Below are positions 1 through 8,890 of a stretch of DNA of 46,531 nt, piece by piece. Origin of the DNA: Bacteroides sp. (GTDB lineage Bacteria; Bacteroidota; Bacteroidia; Bacteroidales; Bacteroidaceae); NCBI GenBank assembly GCA_017630035.1, contig JAGBWA010000003.1, positions 1 to 46,531 of the forward strand. The letters run 5' to 3'. How positions within the stretch are numbered: the stretch's first letter is position 1; every line of letters begins with the position of its first letter. The position numbers and the translations under genes are program-made. The notes beneath the pieces are model-generated. The model had not been told where the DNA came from, searched no databases, and saw only the letters and a program-made list of their open reading frames with translations.

Positions 1-9
1 AATAAAACA

Positions 10-42
10 GAAAGCCCCTTGCGTTTTGCGCAAGGGGCTTTC
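10..42 (-). terminator. Rho-independent terminator of the arginine operon
   Basis: A perfect 14-bp stem (10-23 with 29-42, loop of five bases) is rich in G and C at its centre. On the minus strand it is followed by a T-rich run, so it ends transcription of the argR-argD operon. The other side is also T-rich, so it could act in both directions. Its core closely resembles the terminator after argF'. Confidence 0.9.
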
Positions 43-70
43 TTTATTATGCTGATTATTAAATCAAAAA

Positions 71-1201
71 CTATGCAAACAATTTGCGGAAACGATTCAA
101 GAATTCATTTGCTTCATCCATAGACAAACACAAAGGTGGCAACAAGCGAATTACATTGGTACCGCTCACGCCTGTAAACACATGTTGTTCTTTCAACAAG
201 CGAGTGCGAATTTCTTTAATTGGCTCATCAAATTCCAAACCAATCATCAATCCACGTCCACGAACCTCCTTAATCTGTGGAAATTTCTTCAGCTCGTCCA
301 TTAAATAATTGCCAACTTTAGCAGCATTCTCTACCAAGTTTTCTTCTTCCATAACATCTATTACGGCCAATGCTGCACTACAAGCCAAATGGTTTCCACC
401 AAATGTTGTACCCAACTGACCATAAACAGGTTCGAATTTCGGACTTATCAACAAACCACCCATTGGGAATCCGTTGGCAATACCTTTAGCAACCGTAATC
501 ATATCAGGTTTAACGCCAAGATGTTGGTGTGCAAAGAACTTGCCACTACGGCCATAACCGCATTGAATCTCATCGCAAATCAATACAGTGTTATACTTGT
601 CGCAAAGTTCACGCAATCCTTTCAAGAAATCCTTTGTCACCATGCGAATACCACCCACGCCTTGGATACACTCTATGATGACAGCACAAACATCACCTTT
701 TTCAATTTCAGATTTCCACGCTGAAAGGTCGTTCAGTGGCAAATATGTAACATGCCCATTAGCATTGATAGGTGCAATAATCTTAGGATTGTGTGTAGCC
801 TCTACTGCCAATGATGTACGACCATGAAAAGCTTTTTCAGCAGCAAGAATGCGCGTACGTCCATTATAGAACGAAGCTAATTTCAAGGCATTTTCATTTG
901 CTTCAGCACCGCTATTAATAAGGAAGAATTGGTATTCTTCATAGCCAGAAACTTTACCCAATCGTTCGGCCAACTCTACTTGCAATTTATTAATAACCGA
1001 ATTGCTATAGAAGCCTAATGTAGCAACTTGCTCACTGATTTTTCTAACATAATGCGGATGTGCATGGCCGATACTGATAACGGCATGCCCACCATAGAGA
1101 TCAAGATATTGCGTACCTTCTTCGTCCCACACTTGACATCCTTTACCTTTTACGATATTGATATCAAACAGTGGATATACATCAAAAAGTTTCATATACA
1201 A
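71..1201 (-). CDS. argD: Acetyl-/succinylornithine aminotransferase (ArgD)
   Basis: This is a PLP-dependent class III aminotransferase of 376 residues, a normal length for ArgD. It converts N-acylglutamate semialdehyde to N-acylornithine with glutamate as amino donor, in the cytosol. Visible family features are the NSGAEANE segment (about residues 96-103), the ICDEIQCGYGR segment (about 208-218) holding the cofactor-binding Asp, and the PLP-binding lysine K239 in TVAKGIANGFP. It is the last gene of the arginine operon, 9 bases after argC and just before a terminator. The carbamoyltransferase in this window appears specific for the succinyl form, so the physiological substrate is probably N-succinyl rather than N-acetyl; that part is inference. 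The start could be Met1 or Met3. Confidence 0.95.
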   Translation of the reverse strand: MYMKLFDVYPLFDINIVKGKGCQVWDEEGTQYLDLYGGHAVISIGHAHPHYVRKISEQVATLGFYSNSVINKLQVELAERLGKVSGYEEYQFFLINSGAEANENALKLASFYNGRTRILAAEKAFHGRTSLAVEATHNPKIIAPINANGHVTYLPLNDLSAWKSEIEKGDVCAVIIECIQGVGGIRMVTKDFLKGLRELCDKYNTVLICDEIQCGYGRSGKFFAHQHLGVKPDMITVAKGIANGFPMGGLLISPKFEPVYGQLGTTFGGNHLACSAALAVIDVMEEENLVENAAKVGNYLMDELKKFPQIKEVRGRGLMIGLEFDEPIKEIRTRLLKEQHVFTGVSGTNVIRLLPPLCLSMDEANEFLNRFRKLFA

Positions 1202-1210
1202 ATTATTAGT

Positions 1211-2179
1211 TTAGAAAGCAGTCGGTTTCAAACGTAGGCCAACTGTCTCTTCCAAATTAAACATCAAGTTCATATTGTGAACCGCTTGTCCGCTTGCGCC
1301 CTTCAACAAATTGTCAACACATGAGATGATAAGCAACTTGTCACCATGCTTTTCCAAGTGAATCAAACATTTGTTGGTATTTACCACTTGCTTCAAATCG
1401 ATATTCTTTTCAACAATATGCGTAAACGAATCCTTTGCGTAGTATTCTTTATACATACGCACAATTTCTTCGATTTCCACCTTTGTTTTCACCACAATTG
1501 TACAGAAGATTCCTCTTGGAAAATCACCACGGTAAGGGATAAAATCTATTTCCGAATCGAAACTATTTTGCAATTGTTTCAACGATTGCTTAATCTCGGG
1601 TACATGTTGATGTTGAAAAGGTTTATAAACACTCATATTATTGTTTCGCCAACTGAAATGACTTGTTGCACCTGGTTTTACGCCCGCACCGGTACTACCA
1701 GTAATGGCATTAACCATAATATCATCGTTCAACATCAAGTTTTTAGCCAAAGGAAGCAAGCCCAATTGGATACATGTAGCAAAACAACCGGGATTAGCTA
1801 CATGCTTGGCTGTACAAGTTGCGCGACGATTCAATTCAGGCAAACCATATACGAAATCGTGATCATCGCTCTTAATACGATAATCCATCGAAAGGTCAAT
1901 AATCTTCAAGTCTTCGGGCACATTGTGACTTTCCAAGAACTTCTTGGTATCACCATGAGCTGTACAGAAGAAGAGCACATCAATCTCGTCGAGTGGCAAT
2001 TGGTCGGTAAACACCAAGTCGGTTTCACCATACAAACCTTCGTGTACGTCAGTAATTTTATTACCCGCATTGCTTGCGCTATTCACAAAAGTAATCTCCG
2101 CTTCGGGGTGATTGATTAGCAAGCGTATCAATTCGCCGGCAGTATATCCGGCACCACCTATAATTCCTACTTTAATCAT
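1211..2179 (-). CDS. argC: N-acyl-gamma-glutamyl-phosphate reductase (ArgC)
   Basis: ArgC is an NADPH-dependent reductase that turns N-acylglutamyl phosphate into N-acylglutamate semialdehyde. The 322-residue protein begins with the nucleotide-binding GIIGGAGYTAGEL motif (residues 5-17). It carries the catalytic cysteine C132 in ANPGCFAT, followed by the GSTGAGV-type substrate loop. Its start codon overlaps the stop of the upstream PspC-like gene as ATGA, which indicates translational coupling, and argD follows after 9 bases. By pathway context the acyl group is likely succinyl. No kinase gene argB is present in this window, so that step must be encoded elsewhere. Confidence 0.95.
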   Translation of the reverse strand: MIKVGIIGGAGYTAGELIRLLINHPEAEITFVNSASNAGNKITDVHEGLYGETDLVFTDQLPLDEIDVLFFCTAHGDTKKFLESHNVPEDLKIIDLSMDYRIKSDDHDFVYGLPELNRRATCTAKHVANPGCFATCIQLGLLPLAKNLMLNDDIMVNAITGSTGAGVKPGATSHFSWRNNNMSVYKPFQHQHVPEIKQSLKQLQNSFDSEIDFIPYRGDFPRGIFCTIVVKTKVEIEEIVRMYKEYYAKDSFTHIVEKNIDLKQVVNTNKCLIHLEKHGDKLLIISCVDNLLKGASGQAVHNMNLMFNLEETVGLRLKPTAF

Positions 2180-2391
2180 TGGTCTTTCAGGTATCTATTT
2201 TTTTCTTCTGGAATGAGAATCAACAAAATAATATATATCAAAATTCCGGGGAATGCAGCCGAGAAGATTGTGAGCAACACATATATGATGCGTACAAGCG
2301 ATACATCTAATCCAAAGAAGTTTGCCAATGCCGCACAAACACCAGAAAGTTGTCTTCCAGTACGTGGTCTTATTAATTTTTTCTCCTCCAT
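2176..2391 (-). CDS. Small PspC-domain membrane protein
   Basis: This 71-residue protein matches the PspC (phage shock protein C) domain: a basic N-terminus, the segment GRQLSGVCAALANFFGLD (about residues 12-29), one long hydrophobic segment (about 35-60), and a short charged tail. Such proteins sit in the cytoplasmic membrane; in enterobacteria PspC senses envelope stress. Here it is embedded in an arginine operon, 13 bases after argG and overlapping argC by four bases, so it is co-transcribed and co-translated with biosynthetic genes. No other psp gene is nearby. Nothing in the sequence says why a membrane protein belongs in this operon; its function here is unknown. Confidence 0.8.
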   Translation of the reverse strand: MEEKKLIRPRTGRQLSGVCAALANFFGLDVSLVRIIYVLLTIFSAAFPGILIYIILLILIPEEKNRYLKDQ

Positions 2392-2404
2392 AATTATTTC
2401 TTAA

Positions 2405-3616
2405 TTAGATATTATTCTTTTCGTCATCATGGTTAGCATAGTAAGCACGCAAAGCAGTTGAAGTAACCTTGATAAATCCTTTAGCATCATCGGCTGTCCA
2501 ACCCTTTTGAGTTTCACCATACTCGCCAAGTTTATTCTTAACCAAGTCGTCTTTCGATTCAACACCCACTGTAGAGAAAGCTAAAGGACGCAGTTCCAAA
2601 ATAGCAGTACCATTTACATTGCGTTGACTTTCTGTAAGCATAGCTTCGATGTCGCGCATTACTGGTTCCAAGTATTGGCTTTCGTGCAAGAACATACCAT
2701 ACCAGTTGGCTACTTGATCCTTCCAATATTGTTGCCACTTACTCAATGTATATTTTTCCAAGAAACGGTGAGCACCGATAATCAACATTGGAGCGGCAGC
2801 TTCAAAACCTACACGACCTTTGATACCAATGATAGTATCGCCTACGTGCATATCACGACCGATACCATATGCAGCACCAATTTCTTCTACCTTTTGAATG
2901 GCCTTGATAGGATCATCGAAACGTTCATCGTTCACGGCTTTCAGTTCACCCTTTTCAAAAGTCAATCGCAATTGTTCACTACCCTCTTTGGTGCAGTGTT
3001 TCAAATATGCAGTTTCGGGTAATCCTTGTGCCGAATCTAAAATCTCACCACCACAAATTGATGTACCCCAAATACCAACGTTGTACGAATACTTCAACTT
3101 AGCGAAATCGGCAGGGAAACCATTAGCATTCAAGTAATCAATTTCTTCTTGGCGTGTCAAGGTATTGTCGCGCGTCAACGTAATGATTTCTATTCCTGGA
3201 GACATTACAAGGAAAGTCATATCGAAACGAATTTGGTCATTACCTGCTCCGGTCGAACCATGTGCAATGGCATCTGCACCAATTTCGTTGGCATAGCGTG
3301 CAATGGCCAATGCTTGGAAAATACGTTCCGAACTTACCGAAATAGGATAAGTTCCGTTACGCAATACATTACCATACACCATGTATTTCAATGATTTTTC
3401 GTAATACTCGCGAGTTACGTCAAGAGTTACATATTTCACTGCACCCAGTTTGTATGCATTCTCTTCGTTTGTCTTCAGTTGTTCGGGGCTGAATCCGCCT
3501 GTATTAGCACATGCAGCATACACTTCATATCCTTTTTCCTTTGCCAGATACATCACGGTGTATGAAGTATCCAACCCGCCGCTGAATGCGACTACTACTT
3601 TCTTTTTCTTTTCCAT
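2405..3616 (-). CDS. argG: Argininosuccinate synthase (ArgG)
   Basis: ArgG joins citrulline and aspartate with ATP to form argininosuccinate. The 403-residue protein shows the N-type ATP pyrophosphatase P-loop AFSGGLDTS at residues 10-18. Typical family segments follow, including AHGSTGAGNDQIRF and the citrulline/aspartate-binding region around SICGGEI. It lies 35 bases after the GNAT gene and 13 bases before the PspC-like gene in the same operon. The lyase for the next step, argH, lies far away at the other end of the window. Length and motifs are normal and the assignment is secure. Confidence 0.97.
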   Translation of the reverse strand: MEKKKKVVVAFSGGLDTSYTVMYLAKEKGYEVYAACANTGGFSPEQLKTNEENAYKLGAVKYVTLDVTREYYEKSLKYMVYGNVLRNGTYPISVSSERIFQALAIARYANEIGADAIAHGSTGAGNDQIRFDMTFLVMSPGIEIITLTRDNTLTRQEEIDYLNANGFPADFAKLKYSYNVGIWGTSICGGEILDSAQGLPETAYLKHCTKEGSEQLRLTFEKGELKAVNDERFDDPIKAIQKVEEIGAAYGIGRDMHVGDTIIGIKGRVGFEAAAPMLIIGAHRFLEKYTLSKWQQYWKDQVANWYGMFLHESQYLEPVMRDIEAMLTESQRNVNGTAILELRPLAFSTVGVESKDDLVKNKLGEYGETQKGWTADDAKGFIKVTSTALRAYYANHDDEKNNI

Positions 3617-3651
3617 TCTATATTGTATTTTAATTTTTCAACTTTTGTTTA

Positions 3652-4209
3652 TTAAATTGTATCCTCTTTATGGTCCTTTGGATCGTAAAGCATGGCTGTA
3701 CAGATGCAGAATTTACGATTTTTAGCCATCAAGATTTCGTGATTAGTACATCCTTCGCATCCCTTCCAGAAAGCCTCATCGTCTGTCAGTTCATTGAAGG
3801 TTACGGGTACATATCCCAATTCGGTATTCATCTTCATCACGGCTGCACCGCTAGTCAAACTAAACACTTTTGCCCAAGGCCAACGCAGGCGTGCAAGTTT
3901 AAATGAAGCCAATTTTATACGTTTTGCCAAACCTAACCCACGATAATCGGGATGCACAATCAAACCTGAGGTAGCTACATATTGTTTGTTTCCCCAGCTT
4001 TCAATGTAAGTAAATCCTGCAAATTCGTCTCCACACAAAGCAATAATAGCCTTGCCTTCTTTCATTTTGGTTGCAACGTATTCGTGTGTACGTTCAGCAA
4101 TACCTGTTCCGCGCACTTTTGCTGCTTCGCGGATAGTATCCAAAATTTTATCTACATAGATTTCGTGCGAGGCATCGGCCACCATCACGTCAATTTGTTT
4201 CTCTTCCAT
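3652..4209 (-). CDS. GNAT acyltransferase, probable N-succinylglutamate synthase
   Basis: This 185-residue protein has a GNAT fold with the acyl-CoA binding motif V-H-P-D-Y-R-G-L-G-L-A at about residues 85-95. It sits between argR and argG, 23 and 35 bases away, in an operon that otherwise lacks the first acyltransferase of the pathway (argA or argJ). It is therefore the best candidate for making N-acylglutamate from glutamate and acyl-CoA, with succinyl-CoA the likely donor given the SOTCase-like ArgF' in this window. The C-terminal part is unusual for a GNAT: four cysteines (C151, C154, C168, C170) arranged CxxC-x13-CxC, a possible metal or redox site. The GNAT fold is clear; the substrate is inferred from context. 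Confidence 0.75.
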   Translation of the reverse strand: MEEKQIDVMVADASHEIYVDKILDTIREAAKVRGTGIAERTHEYVATKMKEGKAIIALCGDEFAGFTYIESWGNKQYVATSGLIVHPDYRGLGLAKRIKLASFKLARLRWPWAKVFSLTSGAAVMKMNTELGYVPVTFNELTDDEAFWKGCEGCTNHEILMAKNRKFCICTAMLYDPKDHKEDTI

Positions 4210-4232
4210 ATTTTAGTTTTTGTATCTTCAAA

Positions 4233-4703
4233 TCAAAGGTTGGGAATGATTTCCGACAAGAAATCCTTTACTGAGCGATAAGATGCGGTTTCTTTTAGCA
4301 CCATCATAATGGTATCGTCACCAGCAATCGTACCTAATATCAGCGAGTTCTCGCGATTGTCTATATCGTAAGCAATGCTGCTTGCATAACCTGGACGTGT
4401 ACGTATCACAGCTATGTTACCCGAGAATTGCAATGACACAAAACCTGTATTACGCATCATCTCATTCACGCCTTGCACATGGTTTCGCTTGTACAGAATA
4501 TCGTTGGGCAATACATAGACATATTTGCCATTGACGTTAGCCGCTTTTGCTACTTTCAGTTGCTTCAAGTCGCGCGACAAAGTGGCTTGTGTTAACACAT
4601 ATCCCTCCTGATTTAACGCCTGCAACAAGTCCTCTTGCGAACCCACTTCTTGGCTCGATATAATCATTTTGATTGTATCTAATCGGTCACTTTTCTTTCC
4701 CAT
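4233..4703 (-). CDS. argR: Arginine repressor ArgR
   Basis: ArgR is the arginine-responsive transcription regulator. The 156-residue protein has the expected two parts. The N-terminal winged helix-turn-helix carries the recognition segment TQATLSRDLKQL (about residues 38-49). The C-terminal oligomerisation and arginine-binding domain carries the GTIAGDDTIMMVL motif (about 124-136). It is the first gene of the arginine operon, which suggests autoregulation together with the structural genes; I did not identify ARG-box operators with confidence. A TAnnTTTG-type -7 element lies just upstream at 4732-4739. Confidence 0.95.
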   Translation of the reverse strand: MGKKSDRLDTIKMIISSQEVGSQEDLLQALNQEGYVLTQATLSRDLKQLKVAKAANVNGKYVYVLPNDILYKRNHVQGVNEMMRNTGFVSLQFSGNIAVIRTRPGYASSIAYDIDNRENSLILGTIAGDDTIMMVLKETASYRSVKDFLSEIIPNL

Positions 4704-4731
4704 TGTTTTGTATAAATATTCTTTTAGGACG

Positions 4732-4739
4732 CAAAAGTA
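4732..4739 (-). promoter_or_regulatory. Probable -7 promoter element of the arginine operon
   Basis: The minus strand reads TACTTTTG, matching the Bacteroidetes -7 consensus TAnnTTTG, 28 bases upstream of the argR start. No -33 TTG is visible at the ideal 19-21 base spacing (the nearest is about 23 bases away), so this is only moderately supported. Confidence 0.45.
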
Positions 4740-4806
4740 ACCATAATTTCAGAAAGAATATGCAAAATTTACAGAATTTTTATGCTAAGATGTAGTTTTT
4801 TTAGGT

Positions 4807-6846
4807 TTAGCGAGAAAAAACGGGAGTAATACTGATAAAAAGTTCAAAGTTAATGCCCGGCATTGGACGAGACAAGACAGACAAATACTCTTCGTCGAAC
4901 AAATTATTTATGGCACCCTTAAAGGATAATTCGGCCCATTTAGTAGAAACTTTTCGTTCCAACGTAAGGTTATTCATAAAATAAGGGGGAAGTTTTCCGG
5001 TCAATGTAAATTCGTTCGAAGACATGGTGTGGCGCACACTATAGTAGCACCATTTATAGAGTAATGACCAACGTTTCCAATCAACACGGCCAGTAATGCT
5101 CGATGACCATTCGGGTACATAGGGCAATTGTTTGCCCACCGATTTGTCTGCCGGTGTCATCGGTTCGCCTTCGTTAATGGATGGTGTCCACGATAAAGTT
5201 CCATTAAGGCTCAATTGCCAACCATCTTTCAGCGTAATAGTAAAATCGTTTTTAAGTTCCACCCCATACGCATGCACATTTTTCACATTACGTGGAGAAA
5301 AGAAACCTTTTGTTGTGGGAAGCCACAGAATCCAATCCTTTACATGCGAATCGAACCAATTCACAGAACCTGAAAATGAATAAATATTCTCTTCCACAAG
5401 AGCAAAAGAAGCACCAATATCGTAAGTCCAACCGCTTTCGCGTTTCAAATCGGGATTTCCACCGGGAAGAAAGTAAAGGTCGTTCAACGTAGGGAAACGA
5501 AAATTACGCGACAAAGATGCCTTTAGCATCAAATTTCCCTTCTTGGACACTACCCCATCAACAAAGAAAGCAGGAATAATTGGTGTCCAATCCACCCCAT
5601 ACATCTCTTTACGCACAACTGCCGACAGACCGATTCGTTCGTTGGGTTGCCATTTTGCCGAAGCAACTCCGGAGAATTCTGTGCGTCCCTTACTATAGCC
5701 CACCACCGCCTTATTACCATCTTGACGAATAATATTCTTATCGCGACTCTCTACAAAATGCTGATGAACAGAAGCAGTAGCAGTAAAGAGCCACTCTCTA
5801 CCTATATAATACTCTCCTTCGGTTTGTCCGTAAAAGGTGTTTATCTTGCTTCGCGAGCGTGTCATCGGGGTCATCACTCCATTTCCTGCATCGCGTTTAT
5901 AATCATACTTCATTTGCGTATGTATATACCCTCCTTTTATGGCAAGTTTCCAGTTTTCACGCATGTGGTCCCACGAAAGTATGCCGCGAAAAGTCAACTC
6001 ACGTTGGCGATTTTCAAAGTCATTCTCATTTCCATAGTCGGTAGTCAGCATCGGCAATTCTCGGTTGGAATGGATAAGCCATGCATTCATCCCAAAGCGG
6101 TTGCCTTTCCGGGTATTGTAATACACCTCTTGCAACAAGTGTAAATCTTTAAATGCTCCACTGCGGTTTTTCTCTTTAGGGTAATATTGTCCCACAATGT
6201 TCATTTCTTCATCGTAAATATTCTCTTTTTTGTCGCGATTACGGTAGGTATAATCATTGGGCGAAGAAGAAAAAACTACTCGTGTAGAGGTTTGCCAATG
6301 GTCATCACCATACGTCAAGCGCAGAAACTCATCGAACGTTTTGAACGAACCTACACCTTGAACGTATTGCAACCCGAAACCATCTGCATCGGCCGGCCGA
6401 GTAGATAGTTTCACCGCACCCCCTAATCCTCCACCGGTTTCATTAACCGACGAAGTGCCATGCAACAAGGAGGCATCGTCGATGAAATAGGAAGGAATCA
6501 TCGAAAAATCGGTCATGCCCAGCATTGGATTATTGATTCTCATACCATTCCATGTGACTTGTGTGTGCGAAGGAGAGGTACCTCGAAAAGCTACAGTGGA
6601 GAGTGTTGCACGGCCATAACTCTTTACAAAGATAGAGGAATTAAACGTCAGCACATCGGCCATAGATAGGGCAATATTCTCTTTCAATGCAGTTGAATCC
6701 ATTTGGGTTTTCTGCATACCAATCTCTTTCATTGGTCGTTTGCCATAGATAGTCACTTGGGGAATGCGCCTTGTTTGTGCCATTAGCGCACTGGGCATCA
6801 GCAACAAAAGTCCCACTATCAATTGTTTCATAATCGTTCTTTTCAT
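4807..6846 (-). CDS. btuB: TonB-dependent outer-membrane cobalamin receptor, BtuB-like
   Basis: This protein of about 679 residues has a signal peptide ending in ALMAQ. A TonB-dependent receptor plug domain follows (ALKENIALSMADVL, then VAFRGTSPSHTQVTWNGMRINNP and the GTSSVNETGGGLGGAV region). A long beta-barrel ends in the aromatic C-terminus FELFISITPVFSR. It transports its substrate across the outer membrane using TonB energy. The operon begins with a cobalamin riboswitch and the preceding gene is BtuG-like, so the substrate is vitamin B12 or a related corrinoid. I chose the start at 6846 because its ATG overlaps the BtuG stop as ATGA; a longer reading frame from 6855 and a shorter one from 6831 are possible. 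No clear terminator follows before argR. Confidence 0.9.
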   Translation of the reverse strand: MKRTIMKQLIVGLLLLMPSALMAQTRRIPQVTIYGKRPMKEIGMQKTQMDSTALKENIALSMADVLTFNSSIFVKSYGRATLSTVAFRGTSPSHTQVTWNGMRINNPMLGMTDFSMIPSYFIDDASLLHGTSSVNETGGGLGGAVKLSTRPADADGFGLQYVQGVGSFKTFDEFLRLTYGDDHWQTSTRVVFSSSPNDYTYRNRDKKENIYDEEMNIVGQYYPKEKNRSGAFKDLHLLQEVYYNTRKGNRFGMNAWLIHSNRELPMLTTDYGNENDFENRQRELTFRGILSWDHMRENWKLAIKGGYIHTQMKYDYKRDAGNGVMTPMTRSRSKINTFYGQTEGEYYIGREWLFTATASVHQHFVESRDKNIIRQDGNKAVVGYSKGRTEFSGVASAKWQPNERIGLSAVVRKEMYGVDWTPIIPAFFVDGVVSKKGNLMLKASLSRNFRFPTLNDLYFLPGGNPDLKRESGWTYDIGASFALVEENIYSFSGSVNWFDSHVKDWILWLPTTKGFFSPRNVKNVHAYGVELKNDFTITLKDGWQLSLNGTLSWTPSINEGEPMTPADKSVGKQLPYVPEWSSSITGRVDWKRWSLLYKWCYYSVRHTMSSNEFTLTGKLPPYFMNNLTLERKVSTKWAELSFKGAINNLFDEEYLSVLSRPMPGINFELFISITPVFSR

Positions 6847-7928
6847 TTCCAGCAAAAGGCTCCGGGTATAACGCCCACATAAAAGCTATCTAACAATTCT
6901 CTATCCTTCGAATAGCGATACACCATGCCTGGTTGCACATAATCAATGGCATCGGCTATATAGACATCGCCCGTTCGCGGACAAACAGTCAGTCCATAAT
7001 AAAGAGTGTTGTCATAGGGCAAGAAGGGGGCTGTTGGTACATGGTCGGCGGTTACATCCATCTCCCACACGTCATCGTTCAACCAATATATTTTATCCTT
7101 CGTACCATTTAGTTGCACTTCAGAAGGCCAATCGCCATATTCAAAAACAAATCGCTTTTCAATTGTAAATGTTTCAGCATCGATACGATACAGCGAAGGG
7201 GCCTCATGCCCATAAGGAGAACCTTCGTAGCCTCCATCTGTCACCGTCCAAAGTTTGTTATTACAATCCATCACCAACGATGTAGGCTGAATACCTACTA
7301 CAAGTTCATCCACCACTTTGTCCGTTTCAGTATCTATTTTCAAAATACGATTTTGATACGACCAACAGTTCACATAGAGATATTTGCCATATTGTACCAT
7401 CTGTTCGGTCGAACCGCTTTCCATTGTCATATTCGGCACATCGATATACCCTATTATTTTATACTGCTTTGGATTGACAATAAAAATGCGGTTATCCCAA
7501 ATCTGGGTGACATATGCCTTTTCGTCCGAAAGGAAATGGATGTAGCGAGGCGAAGTAAAGTTGGTGATTCGTCCCACCTCTTTAAAGGTATTTATATCGA
7601 TAGCAAAAATCACATGCGAGTTGTTCACCACTACCCAACCAATGCCATTGCGTATCACCATCGATTGAGCTACATCGCCTAATTTCATTCCATTAGCGCG
7701 AAAGAAGACTTCGTTTTCCACCTTTTTGGAAATAGGATCATAAAACGAAAGCGAAGCATTTCCGTATTGAAAATTCCCCTCGTTGGTGATAAACAATCCA
7801 TGTTCTGCAACGTCGAACGACTCTTCCAAGCCATAGTCCCACTTCATGCATCCGGCAAGTAGCACCCCGAGGAGTGCCACCGCCGGAATGATGAAGACTT
7901 TATTCATATATGGAAGAACGAGTTTCAT
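6843..7928 (-). CDS. btuG: BtuG-like surface B12-binding lipoprotein (beta-propeller, DUF5074/YncE-like)
   Basis: This lipoprotein of about 361 residues has a signal peptide with lipobox LLAGC followed by repeating beta-propeller blades (for example GLFITNEGNFQYGNASLSFYD, IFIVNPKQYKIIGYID, VYIADAIDY). In Bacteroides, BtuG is a seven-bladed propeller that caps BtuB on the cell surface and captures cobalamin with extremely high affinity. Both its fold and its position immediately before btuB under a cobalamin riboswitch match that system. The start at 7928 overlaps the previous stop as TAATG, which favours coupled translation; an internal Met at 7907 would also give a good signal peptide. The assignment to the BtuG family is strong; binding itself is inferred. 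Confidence 0.87.
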   Translation of the reverse strand: MKLVLPYMNKVFIIPAVALLGVLLAGCMKWDYGLEESFDVAEHGLFITNEGNFQYGNASLSFYDPISKKVENEVFFRANGMKLGDVAQSMVIRNGIGWVVVNNSHVIFAIDINTFKEVGRITNFTSPRYIHFLSDEKAYVTQIWDNRIFIVNPKQYKIIGYIDVPNMTMESGSTEQMVQYGKYLYVNCWSYQNRILKIDTETDKVVDELVVGIQPTSLVMDCNNKLWTVTDGGYEGSPYGHEAPSLYRIDAETFTIEKRFVFEYGDWPSEVQLNGTKDKIYWLNDDVWEMDVTADHVPTAPFLPYDNTLYYGLTVCPRTGDVYIADAIDYVQPGMVYRYSKDRELLDSFYVGVIPGAFCWK

Positions 7929-8884
7929 TATTCAGCTTGTATCATGGAGTAATCGAAGAATCCGAATACTTCTGTTGAAACTTCACCAAGCCATCCGCTC
8001 TTGGCATTAACGCCCACTTGTACTTTGACAAAGTCGATGTACTTCAAATCAACTTTATTACCGTTTGCATCGATGGCATTGGAGATTTTGAAGTGGTTAG
8101 CATTGACGCCTGCACCGGCATTGCTATCTTCAGTCAGTCGGTCGATAGGGCTGAAGTTATCTACATAGCCCCAATCATATTCTACATTTACCCAATAACT
8201 CCCATTACCTGATGCATCATAATTTCTTGCCTTCAAGCAAGTACCTGTCAAGGTATAGCTATCTTCCTTAATCCACAATGGATAGTAGTAGTCCTGTCTG
8301 TGGAATTGTTTAAGGTAGTCTATTTCCCCGCTATTGCCTTGATTGTCTGTCCACTTCACTGGCTGTTTAGGCTCGGAAGGACGATAGTAGGTCACGGCAT
8401 AGTTCTGAATAGTTTCAGGCTTGCCTGTTTCCGAACCAGCCAATTCGTACCAAGTTTCATCTGGCAAACCATTTCCGTTTTTGTCTTGCATTACCCATAC
8501 GATACCCGGTTCGGATGAACCACTGAACGAGTTACTTTCGATACCGAAGTCGTAACTACCGGTATTATCGATACTATGGTCGAAACCTACGACAATGTAT
8601 CCACCGAAACCGCCAAGTGAAACAAAGTTCTTCTCCTTCATGCGTTGGGTAGCGTAGGCGATGGCAGCTTCGGGTGTAGTTTGAGTCCCATCAAATCCTC
8701 CCGTCTTGGTTTCGTTGATAAACTGACCGGGAGCTGGAGTATATTCAAAGACAATGGTTTGCTCGGCTACCGATATAGCTGTCTTAGCACGGTAATGATC
8801 TTCCAATTCTTCGGTAATCACATCATCCGTATTACAGGATGATGTGATAATAAGTGCTAATAATAAATAGATATATTTCTTCAT
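7928..8884 (-). CDS. Surface lipoprotein of the B12 uptake operon
   Basis: The protein has 318 residues. The signal peptide ends in TSSCN, so it is a lipoprotein, probably exported to the cell surface as is common in this phylum. The rest is predicted all-beta, rich in aromatic residues and glycine (SLGGFGGYIVVGFDHSI, QDKNGNGLPDETWYELAGSE). Related proteins annotated only as cell-surface or PKD-type proteins accompany BtuG/BtuB in Bacteroides B12 loci. The DKNGNGLPDE segment looks like a calcium-binding loop of the dockerin or EF type. It lies 6 bases after the DUF4465 gene and is coupled to btuG. A role in corrinoid capture is inferred only from position. Confidence 0.8.
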   Translation of the reverse strand: MKKYIYLLLALIITSSCNTDDVITEELEDHYRAKTAISVAEQTIVFEYTPAPGQFINETKTGGFDGTQTTPEAAIAYATQRMKEKNFVSLGGFGGYIVVGFDHSIDNTGSYDFGIESNSFSGSSEPGIVWVMQDKNGNGLPDETWYELAGSETGKPETIQNYAVTYYRPSEPKQPVKWTDNQGNSGEIDYLKQFHRQDYYYPLWIKEDSYTLTGTCLKARNYDASGNGSYWVNVEYDWGYVDNFSPIDRLTEDSNAGAGVNANHFKISNAIDANGNKVDLKYIDFVKVQVGVNAKSGWLGEVSTEVFGFFDYSMIQAE

Positions 8885-8890
8885 TACTTA

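Noticed and set aside
1346..2119. 257-residue open frame on the plus strand
   Set aside because: Antisense to argC, Cys/His/Ile-rich random-looking composition, no promoter or motif.
5647..6144. 165-residue open frame on the plus strand
   Set aside because: Antisense to btuB, no promoter or motif.
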